From positions 1 to 34,532 of the forward strand of contig CADARP010000020.1 of assembly GCA_902790325.1 (NCBI GenBank): a stretch of DNA of 34,532 bases, read 5' to 3'. The notes under the pieces were generated by a model. It was given only the letters and a program-made list of their open reading frames with translations, made no database searches and had not been told where the DNA came from. A program made the position numbers and the translations under genes. This document shows positions 1-7,583 of this stretch, piece by piece. Each line of letters starts with the position of its first letter. The stretch's first letter is position 1. Origin of the DNA: Oscillospiraceae bacterium (GTDB taxonomy: Bacteria; Bacillota; Clostridia; Oscillospirales; Acutalibacteraceae).

Positions 1-5
1 CTCGG

Positions 6-98
6 CTGGAAAGCTCCTATCGATTTCGTAAACGCCTTTATTCGCAACGGCGAACTTTTTTAATCTCCTTTTTGTAACATATCATTGACAAACCTACA
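6..98. repeat. Left copy of 93-bp terminal inverted repeat
   Basis: Positions 6-98 are the exact reverse complement of 34440-34532 at the other end of the window. Read outward (minus strand) the repeat holds AAAAAGGAG, like a ribosome binding site, followed by a stop-free frame of about 20 codons (KKFAVANKGVYEIDRSFPAE) that has no usual start codon. It could be the leader of a repeated gene family, an invertible-segment boundary or a repeat at which an assembly stopped. Confidence 0.9.
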
Positions 99-103
99 CT
101 GAA

Positions 104-134
104 CAAAAAAACACCGCACGATCTCCGTGCGGCA
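104..134 (-). terminator. Intrinsic terminator after spoIIIAH
   Basis: On the minus strand a 7-bp perfect stem (CCGCACG/CGTGCGG, 5-nt loop) is followed by a run of seven T. It lies 18 nt past the spoIIIAH stop and ends the spoIIIA transcript. Confidence 0.85.
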
Positions 135-151
135 TTGCCGTCAGCGCTTCG

Positions 152-682
152 CTACGACGCTTCTATGATTGTCACATCTTCCGCTTCCAGACCGGTCTTC
201 TGCACCACGATCTCCGTGATCTGCAGCATAACCGCGCTTTCCGACGGCGTCTGCGCAAGCAGCACCTCCGCCGACTTGCCGTCGAGGATCACCAGACTGT
301 CCAGTCCCGTTTTTGCGCCGATGAGCGTTTCAACATCCGATTCCGCCGCCATGTTTTCCGTCAGTTTCGCCAGCGCCGCGGACGCCTCCGTCGCCGCGGC
401 CTGCGTCGCCGCGCTGTCCCGCAGGATCTCCTGCAGCGTTTCGATCGCCGTATCGTGTGCGCGTTCGCGTTTCAGGCGCGCAGCGGCAAACGGATCCTCC
501 TTGCCCGACACGTCCGACAGCACATACTGCGCGTCGCCGAGATTCTCCGCCGCTTCGGTCACCGACACGTCCGCCGTCGACGCCTGCGCGCGCGGTTTGG
601 TGTAGTACCAGTTTACGAATACCGCCGCGCCGAGCGCCAGCACCAGTGCGGAGGTGACCACCTGTCTCTTTTTGAATACCAT
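152..682 (-). CDS. spoIIIAH: Stage III sporulation protein AH
   Basis: SpoIIIAH sits in the outer forespore (mother-cell) membrane and pairs with SpoIIQ across the intermembrane space, forming part of the A-Q channel needed for late forespore gene expression. The 176-residue protein has a basic start (VFKKRQ), one membrane segment at about residues 8-25 ending in the family motif VNWYYTKP, and a mostly helical extracytoplasmic part whose C-terminal half is the conserved ring-forming domain. The start at 682 is preferred over an in-frame ATG 45 nt upstream because AAAGGA lies about 12 nt before it and the family N-terminus begins here. It is the last gene of the operon, 4 nt after spoIIIAG, and is followed by a terminator. 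Confidence 0.92.
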   Translation of the reverse strand: MVFKKRQVVTSALVLALGAAVFVNWYYTKPRAQASTADVSVTEAAENLGDAQYVLSDVSGKEDPFAAARLKRERAHDTAIETLQEILRDSAATQAAATEASAALAKLTENMAAESDVETLIGAKTGLDSLVILDGKSAEVLLAQTPSESAVMLQITEIVVQKTGLEAEDVTIIEAS

Positions 683-686
683 AGAT

Positions 687-1244
687 TCACCGATTCCTTT
701 CCGTCTGCATTTTGACCACGCTGACATGACCTGCGCCGATCCCCAGCGCCGCCGTCACCGTCTGTGTGATGCGCTGCTGCACCTGCGGGTCGTCCGCGCC
801 CTCGCAGACGACCGCCACGCCCTGCACGCCCGGCGGGATGGTTTTGAGCTGCAGGCCTGTTTCGTCGCTGCCCGAACGCACGAGCACATAAGTCTGCTCG
901 CTGCGCAGCCGCGGCGTATCCGTTTCGCTGTCCATCGTATCGTTGCGCGCCCAGACCGTCTCTTCTCCGGTGCGCAGCGTCACCAGCACCTGTGTTTTTC
1001 CCGCGCCCTCGATTGAACGGATCAGGTCGGCAAGACGCGCTTCCATCTGCTTTGCATATTCCGCTGGCTGTGCGGGCTGCGCCTTTTCCGCCTTTGTGCG
1101 CGTACCCGTCCACTCCGAAGCCGCAAGCAGAACGAGCGCCAGCGCACACAGAAGCAGCGCCGCGGCGCGTTTTTTATCCGCCCGCACTTTTCCGAGAAGC
1201 GACTTCCATGACAGGCCGTTCTCCCGTAAGTGTAAAAATCTCAT
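687..1244 (-). CDS. spoIIIAG: Stage III sporulation protein AG
   Basis: SpoIIIAG forms the large ring of the SpoIIIA-SpoIIQ channel; its ring-building fold resembles the YscJ/FliF family of secretion rings. The 185-residue protein has a short basic cytoplasmic tail, one membrane segment at about 26-43, then an extracytoplasmic domain. Its C-terminal part (VQQRITQTVTAALGIGAGHV) has the typical helix-strand pattern of the ring-building motif. The start at 1244 has an excellent AGGAG seven nt upstream. This makes it overlap the end of spoIIIAF by 71 nt in another frame, unusual beside the 1-4 nt overlaps elsewhere in the operon; weaker alternative starts downstream (for example GTG at 1187) would remove most of the overlap. 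Confidence 0.9.
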   Translation of the reverse strand: MRFLHLRENGLSWKSLLGKVRADKKRAAALLLCALALVLLAASEWTGTRTKAEKAQPAQPAEYAKQMEARLADLIRSIEGAGKTQVLVTLRTGEETVWARNDTMDSETDTPRLRSEQTYVLVRSGSDETGLQLKTIPPGVQGVAVVCEGADDPQVQQRITQTVTAALGIGAGHVSVVKMQTERNR

Positions 1245-1632
1245 CTGCGATCTCCTGTGCCGATTCTGCGGGCACGCCGCTGATTATGAACGCGTCGGCA
1301 TGCACTTCTCCGTCCCGCACGACCGTCTGCGCTTCGATCTGCGCCGCCGTGCATCCGTGTGCGTCCAGTGTTCTGCGCGCAGTCCGGATGAGCGCCTGCC
1401 GCGTATTCTCCCGCACGGCGTCGGCGGCCGCCCCGGCGTTCTGTCGGAACGTCGTTTCGGGCAGTGCGTGCATGAGCTCCCGCACGGGATGCAGCGCCGT
1501 CGTCAGCACAAACAGCGCGGTACACAGCCGCACCAACCGTTTCGTGCTGCCGTCCGGTGACAAAAGACGTACTATCCCGCCCAACGCCGCCGCAAAACAA
1601 ATACCGAATAACAATCCGCCGATCGTCTGCAT
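1174..1632 (-). CDS. spoIIIAF: Stage III sporulation protein AF
   Basis: SpoIIIAF is a membrane component of the SpoIIIA complex whose soluble domain is also ring-building-like. The 152-residue protein has two N-terminal membrane segments (about 5-23 and 35-50) and a soluble C-terminal domain. In the family the C-terminus resembles that of SpoIIIAG; here it shows the VHADAFIISGVPAE...IADEIFTLTGE pattern. The start ATG overlaps the spoIIIAE stop by one base (TGATG), so translation is probably coupled. A much longer reading frame continues upstream in the same frame, but that extension is a shadow of spoIIIAE. The 3' end overlaps spoIIIAG by 71 nt. Confidence 0.9.
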   Translation of the reverse strand: MQTIGGLLFGICFAAALGGIVRLLSPDGSTKRLVRLCTALFVLTTALHPVRELMHALPETTFRQNAGAAADAVRENTRQALIRTARRTLDAHGCTAAQIEAQTVVRDGEVHADAFIISGVPAESAQEIADEIFTLTGERPVMEVASRKSAGG

Positions 1633-2651
1633 CACAGATCCGCCTTTACCGTCAGGATTATGCCGATAGACAGCACATACAACACGGTGACAAACAACAG
1701 ACACGCGTGCAGTATGCTCAGCGCCGACGCGAAAGCGCCGTACAGTTTTTCGGCGCTTTTCTGCCCGAGCACGGCAGAGAGCAGACACAGCGTCTTCAAT
1801 GCCGCGAGCCAGAGCAGGAGCTGAACCGCGGACGGCAGCGAAACGGCGCAGACGCCCGCGACCGCGAATACGCCGGCAGTCGAGCGCACGGCCGCAAGAC
1901 TCCCCGCCACGGAAGCATATGCATCGCTCAACTGCGAACCGACCACCGGTATAAAACTGCTGACCGCCAGCTTGACGCCCTTCGCCGCGACGGTGTCCGC
2001 CGCGCCTGCCAGAACACCCTTGAGGGAAAGAAACGCCGTAAACAGCGTCGCCAGCGCAGAAAAGATCCAGACGGCACACTTGCGGATCTTCTGCGTCAGT
2101 CCTTCGATCCCACCGTCCGGCGTCAGACAGTCCAGCACACCCGTGCCGAGCATCATCCCGCAGGCGGGCGCCATGAATCCGGACGCCGCCGCCGCAACGG
2201 TCTGTGCCGCAGAAAAAACCGCTGTCTGCCAAACGACCGACAGCATCGGACTGCCGGACGCGGCGACGACCGCCGCAAGACCGGGAATGAGCGAGCAGAC
2301 GAACGCGCTGCCTGCACGCACTGCCGAAACCGCCGCCGTAACGACGCCCCGCAGCGGCATGGCGCTGACAGTCACCAGAAAAAGACTGCCGAGGAACGTG
2401 CGCAGCGCGCTTTGCTTCTCTCCGAACGCATCCGTCACACAAAGCACCAGCAGCAGTCCGACGCCGGCCGCCAGAAACGACAGCGGTTTTTGCGCGCCTG
2501 TGCGGAACAGACCGCTCACGCCCTGCATCACGTCGCGGAATGAAACGGCGAACAAACCTGAAAAGTCCGCGCCGGAAATCCCCATGCGCCGCAGCAGCTC
2601 CTCCGCTTCCCGCGGCAGTGCGTCTGACAAAAAAGAAAGGTCGTAGTCCAT
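1632..2651 (-). CDS. spoIIIAE: Stage III sporulation protein AE
   Basis: SpoIIIAE is the polytopic membrane core of the SpoIIIA complex. The 339-residue protein starts MDYDLSFLSD; after about 40 soluble residues (with LLRRMGI and a segment before the first helix) it has around seven hydrophobic segments. The glycine-rich stretch SSFIPVVGSQLSDAYASVAG is a conserved family signature and the C-terminus ends in a hydrophobic helix. The start ATG overlaps the spoIIID-type upstream neighbour spoIIIAD by one base (TGATG). The reading frame stays open far upstream, over spoIIIAD, but that part has no protein-like character and is rejected. Confidence 0.92.
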   Translation of the reverse strand: MDYDLSFLSDALPREAEELLRRMGISGADFSGLFAVSFRDVMQGVSGLFRTGAQKPLSFLAAGVGLLLVLCVTDAFGEKQSALRTFLGSLFLVTVSAMPLRGVVTAAVSAVRAGSAFVCSLIPGLAAVVAASGSPMLSVVWQTAVFSAAQTVAAAASGFMAPACGMMLGTGVLDCLTPDGGIEGLTQKIRKCAVWIFSALATLFTAFLSLKGVLAGAADTVAAKGVKLAVSSFIPVVGSQLSDAYASVAGSLAAVRSTAGVFAVAGVCAVSLPSAVQLLLWLAALKTLCLLSAVLGQKSAEKLYGAFASALSILHACLLFVTVLYVLSIGIILTVKADL

Positions 2652-3037
2652 CAGGCAAACAATCCGGCGGCGAACCGCAGCGCCGTCTCCAAAAGCGGCA
2701 GACACGCGGCAAGCAGCAGCATTTTCACCGCTGCGTCCACCGTCACCGCCAGTGCGGACAACCCGGCGTCGCGGCAAAACGCCGCAGCCCATTCGCCCGC
2801 CGCCGACATGCACATCGTCCGCAGCAATAGGCGCATGGCGTCCGTGTCCAATCCGCTGCGCGCGGTGTACGTCGTGAGCATCCGCACCACGGACGACGCG
2901 CCGGAAATCACAGCGCCGATCAGAGCCGCGGCTGCCGCGAGCTGCACAAGCAGCGCGAATTCCGCTTTTTCCTTCTTGAGTATGGCCGCAAGCAGCGCGG
3001 CAAGCACCGCGAACGCAGCCGCTTTGTACGCGCTCAC
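2651..3037 (-). CDS. spoIIIAD: Stage III sporulation protein AD
   Basis: This small integral membrane protein of the SpoIIIA complex has 128 residues. It shows the family pattern of hydrophobic helices at about 5-20, 27-46, and near the C-terminus, with a charged KKEKAEF stretch after the first helix. SpoIIIAC and SpoIIIAD are paralogous families, and the first half here resembles SpoIIIAC. The start is GTG, sharing four bases (GTGA) with the stop of spoIIIAC, which supports coupled translation. The stop overlaps spoIIIAE by one base. Confidence 0.9.
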   Translation of the reverse strand: MSAYKAAAFAVLAALLAAILKKEKAEFALLVQLAAAAALIGAVISGASSVVRMLTTYTARSGLDTDAMRLLLRTMCMSAAGEWAAAFCRDAGLSALAVTVDAAVKMLLLAACLPLLETALRFAAGLFA

Positions 3038-3228
3038 AGATCAAACACGGAACGGACCGTGCGCGCCATCGCCTGTATTTTCGGCAGCAGCAGCATCAGC
3101 GCCGCCAGTATTCCCGCGATTGTCGTGAGCATGGCGTAGTCGTCCCGCCCGGATTTCGACAGGATCTGGTTGAGTACCGCGACGACGATCCCCACGGCAG
3201 CGATTTTGAACACAAAGGCAATATCCAT
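3034..3228 (-). CDS. spoIIIAC: Stage III sporulation protein AC
   Basis: The 64-residue protein has two hydrophobic helices separated by the conserved stretch LNQILSKSGRDDYA, which is diagnostic of SpoIIIAC. It is a membrane subunit of the mother-cell channel complex. Its length is the usual one for the family. The start MDIAFVFKIAAVG follows a GAGG-like site about 8 nt upstream, and its stop overlaps spoIIIAD by 4 nt. There are 19 nt between spoIIIAB and this gene. Confidence 0.93.
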   Translation of the reverse strand: MDIAFVFKIAAVGIVVAVLNQILSKSGRDDYAMLTTIAGILAALMLLLPKIQAMARTVRSVFDL

Positions 3229-3247
3229 GTTTTTTCATTTCCTCTGT

Positions 3248-3754
3248 TCACAGAATCAGGATGCCCAGCAGCAGACCCGCTGCGGCACAGACACGCACAC
3301 AAAGCGGCCCGACGGATGCATCCGTCTGCACCGCCGTTTCCAGCGCCTGCGCGGCGCGCGTTTCGTACAGATCCAGCAAAGCGTCTACGCGCAGGCTGTC
3401 CGCGTCCGACAGCGCGGGAACACACTGCATGAGCATCTGCCAGTGCGCGCGCGAAAGATCACGTGTCCCCGCAAACGCTCCGACAGACGCTGTCCATGCC
3501 TGCGGAAGCGGGTATCCCTGTCGGCACCGCGCTGCGCAGTCGGCCAGGAATGTCAGCGATTCCAACTCGCGGTTTTCCGACAGCGCCTCGATCTGCGCGT
3601 CCAGCGGTTCGTGCAGCCGCGCACGCAGCCGGACCTCCCGCAGAAACAGACCGATCTGCGTCCAAATCCGCACGCGCCGGCGCAGTCTGTCGCGCAGATA
3701 CATCCCCATACACGCGGATGCGCCTGTCAGCAGCGCCGCTGCCAGAATTCTCAC
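3248..3754 (-). CDS. spoIIIAB: Stage III sporulation protein AB
   Basis: SpoIIIAB is a membrane protein resembling the GspF/PilC platform proteins of type II secretion and works with the SpoIIIAA ATPase. The chosen start is GTG at 3754 (VRILAAALLTGASACMGMYL), which shares GTGA with the spoIIIAA stop and has GGGAG eight nt upstream. This gives 168 residues, matching the usual length near 170. It has an N-terminal membrane helix, a helical cytoplasmic region with LREVRLRARLHEPL and the QAW/LSR-type motifs, and a C-terminal membrane helix ending GLLLGILIL. Longer in-frame extensions run into spoIIIAA and are rejected. Confidence 0.9.
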   Translation of the reverse strand: MRILAAALLTGASACMGMYLRDRLRRRVRIWTQIGLFLREVRLRARLHEPLDAQIEALSENRELESLTFLADCAARCRQGYPLPQAWTASVGAFAGTRDLSRAHWQMLMQCVPALSDADSLRVDALLDLYETRAAQALETAVQTDASVGPLCVRVCAAAGLLLGILIL

Positions 3755-4653
3755 GAACACAGCTCCCGCGCGTCGTAGATCGTATCGATCGTACATGGCG
3801 GCGCGCGCCGCAGCAGAATGACGTGGCGGAATTGCTGCGTCTGCAAAAGGCGCTGCAGCGGTTTGCGCTGCCGGAGCGTTTCGGCCGTGTCCGTATGCAC
3901 GCTCACGGCGCACTGCGCCCCCGCGGAAAAGCCCTGCTCAAGCGCGTCGATCTCCGCTGCCGTTCCGATCTCGTCGCACAGCAGCATCTGCGGACTCATC
4001 ACACGCAGTGCGCGTCGGATCCCCTCCGCTTTGCCGCATCCGATCAGTACATCACAGTACGGCAGGAACGGAAATTCCTGCCGCGTGTCGACCACGCTGA
4101 CGCGATAATAACGGCCGCATTCGCCCTCGGAAAGACGCCGCGCCAGATCGCGCAGCATCGTCGTTTTGCCGCTGACCGGCGGTCCCGCCACGATCACGCT
4201 GCACAGTCCGCGCGTGAACAGCGTGTCACACAGCGTCTTTGCCGCCGCGGGCGCCTGCCGCGCGACACGCAGATTCATCGAAGTAACATGCGTGAGCGCG
4301 CCGGTCACTGCGTCCGTCATGCCGCACAGTCCGAGCCGGTGTCCGCCCGGCAGCGTCAGAAAGCCGTCGCGGATCTGCGCCTCAAAGCTGTGCACCGACC
4401 AGCGGCACGCGCGCAGGAAAGTCTCCTGCACCTCCGCCGCCGTCGGCGACAGAACGTCCGAACCGCAGAAAACGCCGCACCGCCCGCCGGCGCGCACGAA
4501 CAGCGGATCGTCCGCCGTCGTCAGCAAAAGCGGCGCCTCGGCGCGAAGCCGGATCTCCGTGACCGCGTGCTTCGTCTGCGGCGGGATCTTTCGCGTTTCC
4601 CGCTGCAGACGTTCGGGCAGGATCTCCGCCGCCGCATCAAAACAATCCGCCAT
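3751..4653 (-). CDS. spoIIIAA: Stage III sporulation protein AA, ATPase
   Basis: SpoIIIAA is the cytoplasmic ATPase of the SpoIIIA channel, related to type II/IV secretion ATPases. The 300-residue protein carries an N-terminal domain with the family stretch GGHRLGLCG (about 103-111), then Walker A GPPVSGKTT (157-165) and Walker B MLLCDEIG (223-230), followed by SVHTD, a sensor-like motif. The start at 4653 has GAGGG seven nt upstream; an ATG 33 nt earlier has no binding site. It is the first gene of the operon. Its product presumably energises assembly or transport in the mother cell. Confidence 0.94.
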   Translation of the reverse strand: MADCFDAAAEILPERLQRETRKIPPQTKHAVTEIRLRAEAPLLLTTADDPLFVRAGGRCGVFCGSDVLSPTAAEVQETFLRACRWSVHSFEAQIRDGFLTLPGGHRLGLCGMTDAVTGALTHVTSMNLRVARQAPAAAKTLCDTLFTRGLCSVIVAGPPVSGKTTMLRDLARRLSEGECGRYYRVSVVDTRQEFPFLPYCDVLIGCGKAEGIRRALRVMSPQMLLCDEIGTAAEIDALEQGFSAGAQCAVSVHTDTAETLRQRKPLQRLLQTQQFRHVILLRRAPPCTIDTIYDARELCS

Positions 4654-4684
4654 ACGCTTTCCCTCTTTTCGTCTGTTACGCTGC

Positions 4685-4712
4685 ATTATATGGCGTCTTG
4701 TCCCGATTTAGA
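4685..4712 (-). promoter_or_regulatory. Possible sigma-E promoter of the spoIIIA operon
   Basis: On the minus strand a TCTAAAT element is followed after 13 nt by CATATAAT, resembling sigma-E promoters (ATA-rich -35, CATA-type -10). It lies about 32 nt before the spoIIIAA start. spoIIIA operons are known to be sigma-E dependent in the mother cell; the site itself is inferred from pattern only. Confidence 0.35.
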
Positions 4713-4758
4713 ACAAAGAAAACCCGCGACCCGGAAAAACAACTCTCGGATCGCGGGG
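4711..4758 (-). terminator. Second terminator between glycosyltransferase and spoIIIA
   Basis: Stem CCCGCGA/TCGCGGG (4723-4729 with 4751-4757), extended by three more pairs past one C-A mismatch, is followed on the minus strand by TTTTCTTTGTT. Together with the hairpin at 4787-4820 it shields spoIIIA from upstream transcription. Confidence 0.7.
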
Positions 4759-4786
4759 TACGCGACAATTCTTACTAAATGGGTAC

Positions 4787-4820
4787 AAAAAAACGGCCTG
4801 TGAAAAAAACACACGCCGTT
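4787..4820 (-). terminator. Terminator after glycosyltransferase
   Basis: AACGGC/GCCGTT stem (4792-4797 with 4815-4820), with inner GTG/CAC pairing, is followed on the minus strand by seven T. It begins 16 nt past the stop of the family 2 glycosyltransferase. Confidence 0.85.
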
Positions 4821-4836
4821 ACGGAAGGATTTTCGG

Positions 4837-5613
4837 TTATGATTCACTTTTCTTTCTGTAGATTTTTTTCTTCAAAAAACCGCACGCTAAATTGACGGCT
4901 GTCCAGAACAGAGCAGATACGGGGTTCTTTTTTTCACCCGTTCTCCACAGGGCGTAGTGGTACTTCACCAGCCGCAGCGGACTTTGACTGCGGTTCGTGA
5001 TCGAGCCGCCGCTGCGCACGCGGTAAACCGCCAGCGTTTCGGGCAGCAGATACGCCGCCGCCTTTTTCGACGCCTGTATCCACATCGCGTAGTCGTTGCG
5101 CTTTTTCAGATCCGCGATCTGCAAAAGACCGACGACTCTGCTGTCGTACATCACGGTCAGGCAGCCCATAAAATTGAACAGCCGCATACGGAACGCGCCG
5201 ATCTTTTTCGGCCCCGTCCACAGCACGGGCAGCCTGTTTCCCGCTTCGTCCATTTCGACGTAATTCGTGTAGGAGAACGCGTAACCGTTTTCCTCCATGA
5301 AACGGATCTGCTTTTCGAGCTTGTCCGGCAGCCACAGATCGTCGGAATCAAGGAACGCGATCCAGCGCCCGCGCGCTTGACGCAGCGCATAATTCCGGCT
5401 GTATGCCGCGCCGCGGTTTCGGTCGTTTTTGAAATAGCGTATGCGTTCGTCCGCAAACGCGGCAATCACGTCGTCCGTTTCGTCCGTCGAGCAGTCGTCT
5501 ACGATCAGCATCTCCCAATTTGTATACGTCTGTGCCAGCACGCATTCGATCGTCTCACGCAAAAAGCGCGCCGTATTGTACGACGGTGTTATGATCGAAA
5601 CCCGGTCGTTCAT
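4837..5613 (-). CDS. Family 2 glycosyltransferase
   Basis: This inverting GT-A glycosyltransferase probably adds a sugar to a lipid-linked glycan at the cytoplasmic membrane. The 258-residue protein opens with VSIITPSYNTARFLRETIE (residues 5-23), has the nucleotide-binding pair in IVDDCSTDE (37-45) and the metal-binding DSDD in FLDSDDLW (87-94). The C-terminal part carries KKRNDYAMWIQA, similar to the acceptor-side D/W motifs of WcaA/EpsE-like enzymes. The start shares ATGA with the stop of the sugar-phosphate transferase upstream, so the two are translationally coupled; that neighbour would supply the first lipid-linked sugar and this enzyme the next. Sugar specificity cannot be read from sequence. 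No in-frame extension has a better binding site than GGAAG four nt before the ATG. Confidence 0.9.
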   Translation of the reverse strand: MNDRVSIITPSYNTARFLRETIECVLAQTYTNWEMLIVDDCSTDETDDVIAAFADERIRYFKNDRNRGAAYSRNYALRQARGRWIAFLDSDDLWLPDKLEKQIRFMEENGYAFSYTNYVEMDEAGNRLPVLWTGPKKIGAFRMRLFNFMGCLTVMYDSRVVGLLQIADLKKRNDYAMWIQASKKAAAYLLPETLAVYRVRSGGSITNRSQSPLRLVKYHYALWRTGEKKNPVSALFWTAVNLACGFLKKKIYRKKSES

Positions 5614-6383
5614 TTTTCTTCCTTTCTGTTTTGCTCGCCCTCCAGCACACCGTCGCGCCGCAGCACAGACAGGATCGTACGGAAAAAGCAGCGTGTGTCC
5701 ATTGCAAAAGCGCCGAATCCGCCGCCTTGCAGCGCGCGGACATAGTCGCCGTCGAGTTTCGCCTTGTCCGGGATCTCCAGCTCGTCGCGTCCGTTGACCT
5801 GCGCCCATCCGGTCAATCCCGGCAGCACATCGTTCGCGCCGTATTTCTCTCGCTCCGTCACCAGATCGTCCTGGTTCCACAGCGCGGGACGCGGCCCGAC
5901 AAGGCTCATTTTGCCGCGGAAGATGTCCCAAAGCTGCGGCAGCTCGTCCAGACTGGATCGGCGGATCAGGCGGCCGGTGCGCAAAAGATATTGATCGGGA
6001 TCCTGCAGCATGTGCGTCGGCACGTCGTGCGGCGCGGAACGCTTCATGCTGCGGAATTTGTGCAGCTCAAAATAGTGCTTGTTCCTGCCGACACGCTTTT
6101 GCCGGAACAGGACGGGACCGGGATCGTCCGCAAAAATGACAACGGATACGAGCACATAAAGCGGAAAGAGCAGCAGCATGGCAAAAAAGGAAAACAGCTT
6201 ATCAAGGCCTCGCTTGACAACGCGGATATAGAAGCCCTCTTTTTGCCGTGTCCGCTCGTCGAGATACGGATTGTCCGCATCGAGCGACACACTGCGATCC
6301 GTGAGCTTTGCAAGCAGCGACAGCGCCGCAAACAGAACCGTCAGCGCCGCGGCGCATACAGCCGCGATCCATATCCCTGCCAT
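5610..6383 (-). CDS. Undecaprenyl-phosphate sugar phosphotransferase
   Basis: A bacterial sugar transferase (WcaJ/RfbP/PglC superfamily) that transfers a sugar-1-phosphate from a nucleotide sugar to undecaprenyl phosphate, starting a surface glycan. The 257-residue form has one N-terminal membrane helix (2-25) and the re-entrant/membrane helix at about 63-84 after KRGLD (57-61). It is the short type without the five-helix N-terminal domain. Core motifs are [14 protein letters not shown] (86-99), KFRSM (109-113), [20 protein letters not shown] (143-162) then GPRP, and [14 protein letters not shown] (187-200). The start at 6383 has GGAGG eight nt upstream; a longer frame 51 nt upstream overlaps the promoter. 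It forms a two-gene operon with the glycosyltransferase. Confidence 0.93.
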   Translation of the reverse strand: MAGIWIAAVCAAALTVLFAALSLLAKLTDRSVSLDADNPYLDERTRQKEGFYIRVVKRGLDKLFSFFAMLLLFPLYVLVSVVIFADDPGPVLFRQKRVGRNKHYFELHKFRSMKRSAPHDVPTHMLQDPDQYLLRTGRLIRRSSLDELPQLWDIFRGKMSLVGPRPALWNQDDLVTEREKYGANDVLPGLTGWAQVNGRDELEIPDKAKLDGDYVRALQGGGFGAFAMDTRCFFRTILSVLRRDGVLEGEQNRKEEK

Positions 6384-6424
6384 TCCGCTCACCTCCCCGC
6401 AGTAGGAATAAACGTAGGGATAAC

Positions 6425-6454
6425 AGTATACCATATCCGCATGCGGAAAGTCAA
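6425..6454 (-). promoter_or_regulatory. Sigma-A promoter with palindromic spacer
   Basis: Minus strand TTGACT (6449-6454), an 18-nt spacer and TATACT (6425-6430). The spacer holds the perfect 12-bp palindrome TCCGCATGCGGA at 6436-6447, which could be an operator. It drives the sugar transferase/glycosyltransferase pair. Confidence 0.8.
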
Positions 6455-6532
6455 ATCAAACCTATGCGTCCGCTTCTTCCGGAAATTGTATCACAACCGA
6501 CGCAAAACCATTCTTTCCGGTTCATTTCTTCC

Positions 6533-7399
6533 TTACGCATTCTGTGTGATCACCATCACAATCGAAATGGCGATACTGGGAAGCACGATGAGAATGGTAT
6601 TGCGGATCATGCGGCGGCGCATCCTTTTCCACTGCGCCTGCGTCATTTCCTTGACCTTCGGAATGCGCAGCAGGCTCAGCACGACGGACGCGGAGAAAAA
6701 GATAAAATATGTGTTGATGGCGAACAAATATGCCGCCCCGCCCAGCATCGCCCACTGCCGGTTGGCAATCGAGTAGCCGCAAGTGCACAGCGGCGGCATC
6801 AGCGCCGTGGCAATGGCAACGCCCGGTATGATCGTATTGACCTTATCCTTGCGCGTCTGTCCGATAATTCCCGCTATGCCGCCGGCCGTAGCAATCAACA
6901 CGTCAAAAAACGACGGCGTCGTGCGGGCGATCAGCTGTGCCGTAGCCGTTTTGATCGGCGAGAGCCAGAAGTAAATCACAGCGGTCAGAACACTGAACCC
7001 GATCTGAAACAGAAAACCGATCACATGGCGGCGAACCAGCGGCACATTGTTGGAAACGGAGCCGTACGCGATTGCCAGAATACTGCCCATCAGCGGTGAA
7101 ATCAACATGGCGCCGATGATAACCGCCACGGAATCCGCGTTCAGTCCGACGGACGCGATCAGGATCGCGCAGATCATCACGCACATATTTGTTCCGGTGA
7201 CCTTGCCGCCGGAAAGCAGCCGATCGCGGATCTCCTCATGGGACGCGGCGTCTTCCGTGATGGAGAAGATGCGTCGGACGGTTTGCTTGACCGGCTCCAA
7301 GCCGTCGTTTCGCATTTGCAGCAGCGCGTTCTTCGCAGCGTCTGTTTTCCGGAGGTTCGTATTTTCTGTTTTGTTTTCTTCTCTGTCTTTTTCGTCCAT
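6533..7399 (-). CDS. DUF389 family membrane protein
   Basis: The 288-residue protein belongs to the DUF389 family (TIGR00341-like hydrophobic domain) of unknown function. A charged N-terminal segment (about 1-70, rich in K, E, D, N) is followed by about six membrane helices. Two family signatures are plain: ASVGLNADSVAVIIGAMLIS followed by PLMG, and PGVAIATALMPPLCTCGYS. The start is set at 7399, where GGAG lies 10 nt upstream; the frame is open up to 7537, but that region contains the promoter at 7506-7534, so the full extension cannot be translated from it. An intermediate ATG at 7477 has no good binding site. It stands alone between two regions with their own promoters. Confidence 0.85.
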   Translation of the reverse strand: MDEKDREENKTENTNLRKTDAAKNALLQMRNDGLEPVKQTVRRIFSITEDAASHEEIRDRLLSGGKVTGTNMCVMICAILIASVGLNADSVAVIIGAMLISPLMGSILAIAYGSVSNNVPLVRRHVIGFLFQIGFSVLTAVIYFWLSPIKTATAQLIARTTPSFFDVLIATAGGIAGIIGQTRKDKVNTIIPGVAIATALMPPLCTCGYSIANRQWAMLGGAAYLFAINTYFIFFSASVVLSLLRIPKVKEMTQAQWKRMRRRMIRNTILIVLPSIAISIVMVITQNA

Positions 7400-7505
7400 G
7401 TCGGCAGCGCTCCTTTTTGCGGAAAACTCTTTCGCTCCTTCGTTGTCTTTTGCGCGTATTTGCTGCGCAAAACACATCCTGTCTATGATAAAACTGTCCG
7501 CGTGG

Positions 7506-7534
7506 ATTATATCATATCTGCTGTGCGGTTTCAA
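7506..7534 (-). promoter_or_regulatory. Sigma-A promoter of DUF389 gene
   Basis: Minus strand TTGAAA (7529-7534), 17-nt spacer, TATAAT (7506-7511). Transcription would start near 7499, giving a leader of about 100 nt before the chosen start codon. Confidence 0.8.
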
Positions 7535-7583
7535 CACCGGCGGACCAAATCGGTTGAAACGGCCGTCCTGTTTCAGCCGGTGT

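Noticed and set aside
1174-2712. 512-codon minus-strand frame covering spoIIIAE and spoIIIAF
   Set aside because: Only its last 152 codons (spoIIIAF) are protein-like; the rest is an out-of-frame shadow of spoIIIAE.
3463-4803. 446-codon plus-strand frame opposite spoIIIAA/AB
   Set aside because: It is antisense to well-recognised spoIIIA genes, has an Arg-rich product without domains and is open because of high GC.
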